Positions 8,774 through 16,232 of a stretch of 64,000 nucleotides of DNA are shown here, in pieces (within the stretch, counting starts at the first letter, position 1; each line of letters opens with the position of its first letter). The stretch spans positions 186,001-250,000 of the forward strand of contig NZ_QCXX01000001.1 of assembly GCF_003071065.1 (NCBI RefSeq), given 5' to 3'. The stretch comes from Sphingobacterium athyrii. GTDB taxonomy: Bacteria; Bacteroidota; Bacteroidia; Sphingobacteriales; Sphingobacteriaceae. Below the pieces are notes generated by a model. That model was given only the letters and a program-made list of their open reading frames with translations. It made no database searches and was not told where the DNA came from. A program made the position numbers and the translations under genes.

Positions 8774-10492
8774 ATGAGTACTGTATTATCCGAACAGGAA
8801 CAACTTAGAAGACAGGCGATGCAATCGTTGTTGGATATGGGAATCGAGCCTTTTCCAGCGAATGAATTTGTCGTCAATGCACATGCTGCCGATATTTTAG
8901 AAAACTACGATAGAGATAAATTGAATTATAAGAACATTACCATTGCCGGCCGCATTATGAGCCGTCGTGTGATGGGAAGTGCTTCATTTTTTGAAATCCA
9001 AGATTCTACCGGCCGTATTCAAGCTTATATTAAGCGTGATGATGTATGCCCTGATGAAAATAAAGATCTCTACAATGTTGTTTTCAAAAAACTATTGGAT
9101 ATCGGCGATATTGTAGGTGTCAAAGGATATGTTTTCACGACACAGACTGAAGCGATTGCAGTACACGTAGAGGAACTAACGGTATTATCCAAATCCTTAC
9201 GTCCCCTTCCAGTGGTTAAATCCGCTGAAGGCAAAACATTCGATGCCTTTACGGATCCGGAGCAACGTTACAGAATGCGCTATGTTGACTTAATTGTAAA
9301 CCCTGCCAATAAGGATATATTTGTCAAACGCACCAAACTTTTTAATGCCATGCGTCAATTTTTTAACGACGCCGGTTATATGGAAGTAGAAACACCCGTT
9401 TTACAGTCTATTCCCGGAGGTGCCGCAGCACGTCCGTTTATCACCCACCACAATGCATTGGATATTCCATTATACCTTCGTATTGCGAACGAACTTTATT
9501 TAAAAAGACTGATCGTAGGTGGTTTTGACGGGGTGTACGAATTTTCCAAAAACTTCCGTAACGAAGGAATGGACCGCACGCATAATCCCGAATTTACGGC
9601 CATGGAAATCTATGTGGCTTACAAAGACTACAACTGGATGATGGATTTCACAGAACGCCTTTTGGAGCACTGTGCACTTGCAGTAAACGGTACCACACAA
9701 GCAACTTTTGGCGAACATAAAATTGATTTCAGGGCGCCATATAAGCGTATCTCGATGACCGATTCCATCAAAGAATTCACAGGATTTGATATCACCGGCA
9801 AAACCGAAGAAGAAATCCGTGTAGCCGCAAAAGGTATGGGTATCGACGTTAACGAAACAATGGGTAAAGGCAAATTGATTGACGAGATCTTTGGTGCGAA
9901 ATGTGAAGGCAACTACATCCAGCCAACATTTATCACCGATTATCCGAAAGAGATGTCACCATTGACCAAAAAACATCGCGATAATCCGGATTTAACAGAA
10001 CGTTTCGAGTTAATGGTCTGTGGAAAAGAGATTGCCAATGCTTACTCCGAATTGAATGACCCAATTGATCAACGCGAACGTTTTGAAGATCAATTGAAAC
10101 TTTCAGAGAAGGGGGATGATGAGGCCATGTTTATTGACCAGGATTTCTTGCGTTCTTTAGAGTATGGTATGCCACCTACTTCCGGTTTAGGAATAGGTAT
10201 GGATCGCCTGATTATGTTTCTGACCAATAATGCTTCTATTCAGGAAGTATTGTTCTTCCCGCAGATGCGTCCTGAAAAGGTAACAAAAGTTGCGGACGTA
10301 AAGGACTATGAAGAGCAAGGTATTCCTGCCGCTTGGGTACCGGCATTACAAAAAATGGGCTTTACAACCATCGAAGCCTTAAAAGAAGCCAACCCAAATA
10401 AGGTTTTTAATGATCTTGGCGGCATGCGTAAAAAATTAAAACTAGACATAACTATGCCGAGTAAAGACGAAGTACTGGCTTGGTTTAACTAA
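8774..10492 (+). CDS. lysS: Lysyl-tRNA synthetase, class II
   Basis: Charges tRNA-Lys with lysine using ATP in the cytoplasm. The protein has an N-terminal OB-fold anticodon-binding domain (about 50-150) and a class II catalytic core with motif 2 (FRNEGMDRTHNPEFT) and motif 3 (GLGIGMDRLIMFLT). At 572 residues it is about 65 longer than the E. coli enzyme: after the usual end (VLFFPQMRPE) it carries an extension containing IPAAWVPALQKMGFTTIEAL and GGMRKKLKL, which resembles a helix-hairpin-helix segment. Such extensions are common in Bacteroidota LysRS. The start follows an exact -7 promoter element and the gene is monocistronic, ending at a strong terminator. The cognate tRNA-Lys(UUU) gene is also in this window at 53.2 kb. 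Confidence 0.98.
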   Translation: MSTVLSEQEQLRRQAMQSLLDMGIEPFPANEFVVNAHAADILENYDRDKLNYKNITIAGRIMSRRVMGSASFFEIQDSTGRIQAYIKRDDVCPDENKDLYNVVFKKLLDIGDIVGVKGYVFTTQTEAIAVHVEELTVLSKSLRPLPVVKSAEGKTFDAFTDPEQRYRMRYVDLIVNPANKDIFVKRTKLFNAMRQFFNDAGYMEVETPVLQSIPGGAAARPFITHHNALDIPLYLRIANELYLKRLIVGGFDGVYEFSKNFRNEGMDRTHNPEFTAMEIYVAYKDYNWMMDFTERLLEHCALAVNGTTQATFGEHKIDFRAPYKRISMTDSIKEFTGFDITGKTEEEIRVAAKGMGIDVNETMGKGKLIDEIFGAKCEGNYIQPTFITDYPKEMSPLTKKHRDNPDLTERFELMVCGKEIANAYSELNDPIDQRERFEDQLKLSEKGDDEAMFIDQDFLRSLEYGMPPTSGLGIGMDRLIMFLTNNASIQEVLFFPQMRPEKVTKVADVKDYEEQGIPAAWVPALQKMGFTTIEALKEANPNKVFNDLGGMRKKLKLDITMPSKDEVLAWFN

Positions 10493-10504
10493 TACAATGA
10501 CACT

Positions 10505-10534
10505 AACAGCGGCGGACTAACATCCGCCGCTGTT
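10505..10534 (+). terminator. Terminator of lysS
   Basis: A 12-bp GC-rich perfect stem (10505-10516 with 10523-10534) with a 6-nt loop lies just after the lysS stop. The T-tail is weak (ATTT). Confidence 0.8.
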
Positions 10535-10766
10535 ATTTAGGGTATCCTCCCATATCCCCACAGGATAGTGCCTAAATATCCCGGTCAATAAAACCTAAAA
10601 TCCCCGATTAAGAAACAGTGGCCCCTCTCATTTACCATCCAACGCAAACATGCGCCTGATCGTGATCGGCTATATTTTTATTACAAAAACCTTCGCCTCA
10701 AAAGGGCAATCTAAATTGTAAACATTTTCTATATTTACGTATATTGAATTAAAATAGCGTTAGCGT

Positions 10767-11822
10767 ATGAAGAGCATACTCGCCCTTGATGGAGGTGGTA
10801 TTCGAGGGATTATCCCAGCTATGATACTCGTGGCTTTGGAGGAAAAATTACAAAAAAAAACAATGGATCCCAATGCGCGGATCGCCTCTTATTTTGACTT
10901 TATTGCCGGCACCAGCAGTGGCGGAATTCTTACAAGCATCTTATTGTTTCCGGACGAACGTGATCCTACGCATCCCAAGTTTTCAGCCCGCGATGCTTTA
11001 AATCTATTCGTCAACCACGGGACAGAAATCTTTCACACCTCCAAATGGCGCCGTTTTCTGGGTGAATTCGGCCTGGTGAGTGAATTGTACTCTTCGGCCG
11101 CCTTGTCTAATGTGCTGGACAAATATTTTCAAAATGCGCGGTTAAGCCACCTGATCAAGCCCTGCATTATCACAGCCTATAACATCGAGCTCCGTAAAAA
11201 TCATTTTTTTAGGCAACAGAAGGCAATCACCCATGGCGAAGCGCGGGACTTTTACCTCAAAGATGTCTGCAAAGCGACTTCGGCAGCCCCGACGTTCTTT
11301 CCCGTTGCCGAAATCTATTCCATATCCAATACCAGATATCCGCTCATAGATGGTGGAGTGTTTGCGCAGAATCCCTCCATCTGCGGCTTGCTTGAGGTGT
11401 TAAAAGCCTTTAACAGCACACAGATCAACGATATGTTTATGGTTTCCTTGGGCACCGGGGTATCAAAGACAGCCTACAATTACGAACACTTCAAGAAAAA
11501 GCTTGCCATTCAGATCGGCCCCGCACTTGTGGACATCATGACGAGTGCCTCTTCCGAAAGTACCGAATTTTTTATCAAGCAATTATTTAGAAGCAATGGG
11601 AAACAGCAGAATTACGTTCGGCTGGAGCCGGCAAATCTATCCAGTATCAATGCTTCCCTTGATGCAGCCTCAACAAACAATATCCAAAAACTCATCTCTT
11701 TATCCGATAAGCTGATCAGTGAACATGAGGATACACTGGATTATATCATCGAACACCTCATCAAAGAAAAGAATCAGAATAAGAAGAAAAATCCTTGGAG
11801 CCAGTTGATGGATAAATTCTAA
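10767..11822 (+). CDS. Patatin-like phospholipase
   Basis: A 351-residue lipid acyl hydrolase of the patatin family. The oxyanion-hole motif DGGGIRG begins at residue 8, the nucleophile elbow is GTSSGG (the GxSxG form, near residue 50), and the catalytic Asp lies in DGGVFAQNP (about 195). This is the Ser-Asp dyad arrangement. No signal peptide is seen, so it is cytoplasmic or peripherally membrane-bound, and the C-terminal tail is Lys/Asn-rich. It starts 274 bp after lysS and is followed 31 bp later by a membrane protein gene, possibly co-transcribed. Patatin effectors also occur in CBASS defence (CapV), but no cyclic-nucleotide synthase is adjacent, so a housekeeping lipase role is more likely. 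Confidence 0.9.
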   Translation: MKSILALDGGGIRGIIPAMILVALEEKLQKKTMDPNARIASYFDFIAGTSSGGILTSILLFPDERDPTHPKFSARDALNLFVNHGTEIFHTSKWRRFLGEFGLVSELYSSAALSNVLDKYFQNARLSHLIKPCIITAYNIELRKNHFFRQQKAITHGEARDFYLKDVCKATSAAPTFFPVAEIYSISNTRYPLIDGGVFAQNPSICGLLEVLKAFNSTQINDMFMVSLGTGVSKTAYNYEHFKKKLAIQIGPALVDIMTSASSESTEFFIKQLFRSNGKQQNYVRLEPANLSSINASLDAASTNNIQKLISLSDKLISEHEDTLDYIIEHLIKEKNQNKKKNPWSQLMDKF

Positions 11823-11853
11823 AAGGTTACTTTTACGCATATTTAAATCTATT

Positions 11854-13086
11854 ATGGCATTAAACTACGTATGGGTTGCATTTTTTTTAATCACATTTGC
11901 CGTAGCCCTGGTAAAACTTATCTTTTTCGGAGATACCGAAATCTTCCAACAAATTGTCAATTCCATCTTTGACAGCGCTAAAACTGGAGCTGAAATCTCC
12001 TTGGGGCTGGTCGGGATGATGACTTTCGCTCTGGGAATCATGAAAATCGGTGAGAAAGGCGGCATGATCAATATCTTCGCAAAAATCGTAGGGCCTTTTT
12101 TCCATAAATTATTTCCCGAAATCCCTAAGAACCATCCTGCTCTCGGATCTATTTTAATGAATTTTTCTGCCAATGCGCTGGGTCTGGATAATGCAGCAAC
12201 ACCTTTGGGCCTTAAGGCGATGAAGGAACTCCAGGAACTGAATCCCAATAAGGAAACGGCAACGAATGCACAGATTATGTTCATTGTGCTCAATGCATCC
12301 AGTCTTACCTTATTACCGATTTCCATTATGGCTTACCGCAAGGAAGCGGGTGCACCGGATCCCTCCGACGTCTTTCTTCCGATTTTGATCGCAACCTTCT
12401 TTTCGACTTTAGTAGCTTTGATCCTTGTTGCCCTTTATCAAAAAATAAACCTATTCAACCGAGTCGTTTTAGGCTATTTAGGTGCCATGGGTTTATTTAT
12501 CGGTGGATTATTATATTATTTCTCGGGACTACAACAAGCCGAAATAGAGATCTTCAGCAAAGTATTTGGTAATGTGATCCTGTTTAGCCTCTTCACTTCT
12601 TTCATAGGTTTGGCGCTTTTTCGCAAAGTCAATGTCTACGATTCCTTTATTGAAGGTGCTAAAGAAGGATTTGAAGTTTCTGTCAAAATTATTCCTTATC
12701 TGGTGGCCATGCTGGTCGGCATCGCTGTTTTTAGAGCCTCAGGAACAATGGATTATATGGTTGCCGGAATATCCAAAGGTATTGCCTTATGTGGTTTAGA
12801 TACTTCCTTTGTTGATGCCCTGCCGGTCGCATTTATGAAACCGCTCAGCGGGTCAGGTGCGCGTGGACTGATGGTTGACTTAATGAATGCCAAAGGGCCT
12901 ATGGACTTTGCGGCACGTGTCGCCTGTGTTATTCAGGGTTCCACTGAAACAACTTTTTACGTACTGGCGGTCTACTTTGGCGCCGTGGGGATAAAACGGA
13001 CCAGACATGCCTTGCCTTGTGCCCTATTGGCTGAATTGGCGGGCGTGATTGCCGCTATTATTATATCCTATATTTTCTTTAAATAG
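11854..13086 (+). CDS. Nucleoside-recognition (Gate) domain membrane protein, SpmA-SpmB fusion
   Basis: A 410-residue polytopic membrane protein with two Gate (nucleoside recognition) domains, equivalent to Bacillus SpmA and SpmB joined in one chain. The first half contains NFSANALGLDNAATPLGLKA and the second GSGARGLMVDLMNAKGPMDF plus STETTFYVLAVYFGAVGIKR, both hallmark stretches of the family. About 10 transmembrane helices are visible. In spore formers the pair is named for spore maturation, but this organism type does not sporulate, so the name is historical and the transported molecule is unknown. The gene begins 31 bp after the patatin gene and may share its transcript. Confidence 0.9.
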   Translation: MALNYVWVAFFLITFAVALVKLIFFGDTEIFQQIVNSIFDSAKTGAEISLGLVGMMTFALGIMKIGEKGGMINIFAKIVGPFFHKLFPEIPKNHPALGSILMNFSANALGLDNAATPLGLKAMKELQELNPNKETATNAQIMFIVLNASSLTLLPISIMAYRKEAGAPDPSDVFLPILIATFFSTLVALILVALYQKINLFNRVVLGYLGAMGLFIGGLLYYFSGLQQAEIEIFSKVFGNVILFSLFTSFIGLALFRKVNVYDSFIEGAKEGFEVSVKIIPYLVAMLVGIAVFRASGTMDYMVAGISKGIALCGLDTSFVDALPVAFMKPLSGSGARGLMVDLMNAKGPMDFAARVACVIQGSTETTFYVLAVYFGAVGIKRTRHALPCALLAELAGVIAAIIISYIFFK

Positions 13087-13202
13087 CATTTTACAAGCAT
13101 TGCTTAAGTTTAGAAGATACAGGTAGACATGTTATAAAAAACAAATCTGACTGTGCCCTATCGTAAAATGACACTTGCCGATAGACACATAAATCTGTTG
13201 AA

Positions 13203-13220
13203 GATGGCTTTTTAGCCATC
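13203..13220 (+). other. Short hairpin in the mgsA leader
   Basis: GATGGCT-TTTT-AGCCATC forms a perfect 7-bp stem with a 4-nt loop 36 bp before mgsA. It lacks a T-tail. A second possible stem (CTATCG with CGATAG) lies about 20 bp upstream. Significance is uncertain. Confidence 0.35.
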
Positions 13221-13256
13221 GGAAGCAAATACAAATGAACAAATAATTAGCTAGGG

Positions 13257-13637
13257 ATGAAAAAAACAATCGCACTGATCGCCCACGATGGCAAGAAGCC
13301 AGAAATGGTTGCTTTTGTCAAAGACCACCAGGATTTACTGGAGCATGCTCATATTATCGCAACGGGAACGACGGGTTCCTATGTGCGGCAGACAGGACTT
13401 CCAGTGGAGTTAAAATTAAGCGGCCCGATGGGGGGCGATGCACAGATCGCCGCACTGGCCGCTGAAGGTAAAGTAGATGGCATTATCTTCTTTCGTGATC
13501 CACTTGGTAAGCACGCCCACGAACCTGATATTCAAATGTTGATGCGTGTGTGCGACCTTTACAATGTTCCCTTGGCCACCAATCCTGCCACCGGAAGCTT
13601 AATTATTGAAGGATTATTGGAAGATCTTGTCGACTAA
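13257..13637 (+). CDS. mgsA: Methylglyoxal synthase
   Basis: Converts dihydroxyacetone phosphate to methylglyoxal and phosphate, a bypass of lower glycolysis that relieves sugar-phosphate stress. The 126-residue length and N-terminus MKKTIALIAHDGKKPEMVAF are typical. The phosphate-binding segment TGTTGSYV and the catalytic acidic region GGDAQIAALAAEGKVDGIIF with FFRDPLGKHAHEPDIQMLMR are present. The gene is followed 18 bp later by an OsmC-like protein and probably shares a transcript with it, which is sensible as both relate to reactive electrophile and stress handling. The leader contains a small hairpin. Confidence 0.97.
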   Translation: MKKTIALIAHDGKKPEMVAFVKDHQDLLEHAHIIATGTTGSYVRQTGLPVELKLSGPMGGDAQIAALAAEGKVDGIIFFRDPLGKHAHEPDIQMLMRVCDLYNVPLATNPATGSLIIEGLLEDLVD

Positions 13638-13655
13638 CAAACCATTTTATTTAAG

Positions 13656-14060
13656 ATGATGGAAAATGAAGTTATTGTCACCATAGGTGAAACACCTTAT
13701 ACCACGACCGTACAATATGGTAAACACCAGATTATTGCCGATGAGCCCGAGGACTTGGGTGGACAGGATCAGGGAATAAATCCCACACCGCTGCTGCTCT
13801 CTTCGTTAGGCACCTGCAAAGCAATCACCGTAAAAATGTATGCCGACCGAAAAAGCTGGCCTCTGGAAGAAGTTATTATCCGCCTTTCGCATGAAGTGCA
13901 GACCAGTGAACAGCAACAGACCACCTATATACAATGTCATATTAGCTTTAAGGGTAATCTGGATGACGAACAAAAGAAGAGACTGTTTAAGATTGCCGAA
14001 AAATGTCCTGTACATAAAATCTTAACTAATCCTATTGTAATAACTTCAAATCATTTGTAA
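13656..14060 (+). CDS. OsmC family protein (YhfA/OsmC-like)
   Basis: A 134-residue cytoplasmic OsmC-fold protein. The two conserved redox cysteines are seen in SSLGTCKAITVKMYADRK and in AEKCPVHKIL. The helix after the first Cys and the beta-rich N-terminal sheet fit the family. It is only distantly similar to the second OsmC protein at 24.8 kb and probably belongs to a different subfamily. It lies 18 bp after mgsA. Family members reduce organic hydroperoxides or act on other small electrophiles; which applies here is not settled. The first Met (MMENEV) or the second could be the start. Confidence 0.88.
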   Translation: MMENEVIVTIGETPYTTTVQYGKHQIIADEPEDLGGQDQGINPTPLLLSSLGTCKAITVKMYADRKSWPLEEVIIRLSHEVQTSEQQQTTYIQCHISFKGNLDDEQKKRLFKIAEKCPVHKILTNPIVITSNHL

Positions 14061-14067
14061 TTGTTTC

Positions 14068-14098
14068 TTGGGATAACGGGCGACACTAATTATATTTG
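14068..14098 (+). promoter_or_regulatory. Bacteroidota-type promoter for coaA
   Basis: TTG at 14068-14070 is followed after 20 bp by TATATTTG at 14091-14098, an exact TAnnTTTG. It would give a leader of about 150 nt before coaA. Confidence 0.55.
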
Positions 14099-14255
14099 TC
14101 CGCACAAAAAATCTTCGCACAACAATACCTGCCAATTGCAGTAAAAGATAATGAAGGTTCTTATATGCCGCTGAATAGTTGAAAAGTGCGCTGTAACAGC
14201 GAAAAATAAGCAGGACATCAATAACATATAAACGTTCAATAAAAATAGCAATTCG

Positions 14256-15215
14256 ATGCAATTGGATCCACAAATAGCAATAGACTCTCCTTTTAGATCA
14301 ATTAAACGGGAAGACTGGAAAAATCTAAATGGAAAGGTATTGCACAACTTCAGTTCCGAAGATCTTGACAACCTGCATGCGCTCAATGAGCCATTGACAA
14401 ACCAGGAGATCGAAGAAGTCTATTTTCCGCTGAGCCATTTGCTGGAAATTCACATTGACCGTTTCCAAAGCCTGCATCAGCGGACAAATCGTTTTTTTGG
14501 GAAAGAAGAAAGTAAATTACCTTATATCATCGGTATTGCGGGCTCTGTCGCTGTCGGAAAAAGTACAACAGCCAGGGTGTTGCAACGGGTGCTGAGTATG
14601 CTGCCTTCAAAACCAAAGGTGGATCTGGTGACCACGGATGGTTTTCTCCATCCTAATCAACAACTGATCGAAAAAGGAATTCTGAACCGCAAAGGATTTC
14701 CGGAAAGTTATGATGCCAAACGACTGATCCATTTTCTTTCTGCGGTTAAATCCGGAGCACCTAAAATTATGGTTCCGGTATACAGCCATCTGGTTTACGA
14801 TGTATTACCCGATGATCAGCACCAGATCATTGAACAACCGGACATCTTAATCGTCGAAGGAATCAATGTGTTACAGGTCAATTCACAACGCCCCCGCAAA
14901 GGACATAGCGTCTTCGTTTCCGACTTTTTCGACTATTCGATCTACGTACATGCCAGTGAGAAAAACCTCATCGAGTGGTATACCAACAGGTTTGAATCCC
15001 TACGGGCGACCGCTTTTCAGAATCCGGCTTCGTTTTTCCATAAATATGCAGATATGTCACCCGAAGAAAGTCATGCGATGGCCGTTAATATCTGGAATGA
15101 GATTAATAAGCCAAACCTGATCAAGAACATCTTACCGACCCGCTATCGCGCCGATCTTATCCTGGAAAAAGGCAGCCATCATTTTGTCAAAAATGTGAAG
15201 GTCAGAAAGATCTAA
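14256..15215 (+). CDS. coaA: Type I pantothenate kinase
   Basis: Phosphorylates pantothenate, the first step of coenzyme A synthesis. The 319-residue protein matches E. coli CoaA in length and motifs: N-terminal FRSIKREDWKNL, the P-loop GSVAVGKSTTAR, the stretch TTDGFLHPNQQLIEKGILNR containing the catalytic Asp, KGFPESYD, and the substrate loop DILIVEGINVLQ. It is an ATP-dependent P-loop kinase feedback-controlled by CoA in its family. Its stop codon overlaps that of the convergent MscS gene (15212-15215). Confidence 0.97.
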   Translation: MQLDPQIAIDSPFRSIKREDWKNLNGKVLHNFSSEDLDNLHALNEPLTNQEIEEVYFPLSHLLEIHIDRFQSLHQRTNRFFGKEESKLPYIIGIAGSVAVGKSTTARVLQRVLSMLPSKPKVDLVTTDGFLHPNQQLIEKGILNRKGFPESYDAKRLIHFLSAVKSGAPKIMVPVYSHLVYDVLPDDQHQIIEQPDILIVEGINVLQVNSQRPRKGHSVFVSDFFDYSIYVHASEKNLIEWYTNRFESLRATAFQNPASFFHKYADMSPEESHAMAVNIWNEINKPNLIKNILPTRYRADLILEKGSHHFVKNVKVRKI

Positions 15216-16054
15216 CTGACCGTTCCCTTAAATTGAAGAACCTCATTCAGAATCTTGCTCTGCACCTGCTGGTGAATCCGGTTACTTGAGGATATCGTGC
15301 TGACCTCAACTTTATATTTTACATAGTCTTTGGCTAAGTCAGCTATTTTCACCGTAAATCCCTGGCCATGATCCAAATTGGAATTATGCTGAAATAAGGG
15401 GTTAAAGTACTCTTCCAGCACTTCTACAGGAACGGCACGATCCATCGGCAATTCAAATTTTACGACAATTTTATTGGATTTCTGCGATGTTTTATTGACC
15501 AGGGTTGCCGTAAACACCAAGTTGTTCGGGATCATGACCGCATCATCATCCTCGTCCCGGACAACGAGATTGGCCAGCGTAATGTCGACGATTTTACCTT
15601 GATATTCCCCTATTTTAATGCGATCACCGACGGAAAACTGATCCGAAAACATAATGATCAGGCCCGATATCATATTGGTGATATATTCCCTGAAGATAAC
15701 GGCTATGGCCATCGCCACAATCGTCATGCTGGTTATAAAATCTTTCGGGTTGATACCGACTGCAATCATCAAACTAACAATGATAAAAAACACATTTCCC
15801 ACAGTTGCCACACGTGTAATTCCCAGTACAAAGTTACCGCGGACAACCTGATGTTCATTGCGGCTGTTGTAAAGCTTGACGAGGATAAAATGACCGATCG
15901 AAATTAGTACACTGGCCGTCAGAAACGTATTCAGTCCGTAGGCCATGTTCAGGATGACCTCCCGCTGCTTATAAAAAGACTCGAATTGTACAAATGAAGC
16001 CGTCAATGCAACGAGTAGAATAATCCGTATGATAAAGGAAATAGATTTTGTCAT
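15212..16054 (-). CDS. Small-conductance mechanosensitive channel (MscS family)
   Basis: An inner-membrane tension-gated channel protecting against osmotic downshock. The chosen ATG at 16054 gives 280 residues starting MTKSISFIIRIILL; an open frame continues 11 codons upstream but adds a polar stretch without merit. Three to four transmembrane helices occupy residues 1-110, and the MscS beta domain follows (FSVGDRIKIGEYQGKIVDIT, then NLVVRDEDDDAVMIPNNLV), the diagnostic part. The C-terminal alpha/beta domain is present but short. It converges on coaA with overlapping stop codons. Confidence 0.92.
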   Translation of the reverse strand: MTKSISFIIRIILLVALTASFVQFESFYKQREVILNMAYGLNTFLTASVLISIGHFILVKLYNSRNEHQVVRGNFVLGITRVATVGNVFFIIVSLMIAVGINPKDFITSMTIVAMAIAVIFREYITNMISGLIIMFSDQFSVGDRIKIGEYQGKIVDITLANLVVRDEDDDAVMIPNNLVFTATLVNKTSQKSNKIVVKFELPMDRAVPVEVLEEYFNPLFQHNSNLDHGQGFTVKIADLAKDYVKYKVEVSTISSSNRIHQQVQSKILNEVLQFKGTVS

Positions 16055-16169
16055 TTTTAAACGTTGATGATTTGCAAATAAAAACAAATTTATCGTTTTT
16101 CTCCACGGTGCCGATGATTTTTTTTCCTGTACAGTAGCGCTAAAGCAGTCGTGGAACTAAACAATTTTA

Positions 16170-16181
16170 CTTTACGTAAAG
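16170..16181. promoter_or_regulatory. Palindrome upstream of the copper ATPase, possible operator
   Basis: CTTTACGTAAAG is a perfect 12-bp palindrome sitting in the -33 region relative to the TATCTTTG element of the next gene. It could bind a dimeric regulator; no copper-responsive regulator gene is nearby. Confidence 0.35.
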
Positions 16182-16200
16182 AGCATTATCAGGAAATACC

Positions 16201-16208
16201 TATCTTTG
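16201..16208 (+). promoter_or_regulatory. -7 promoter element of the copper ATPase gene
   Basis: TATCTTTG matches TAnnTTTG exactly, 25 bp before the start codon. Confidence 0.6.
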
Positions 16209-16232
16209 CCTAAAGACATTACATGCTATTAA

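Noticed and set aside
10767-11822. CBASS effector CapV
   Set aside because: No cyclic-nucleotide synthase or accessory CBASS gene is adjacent.
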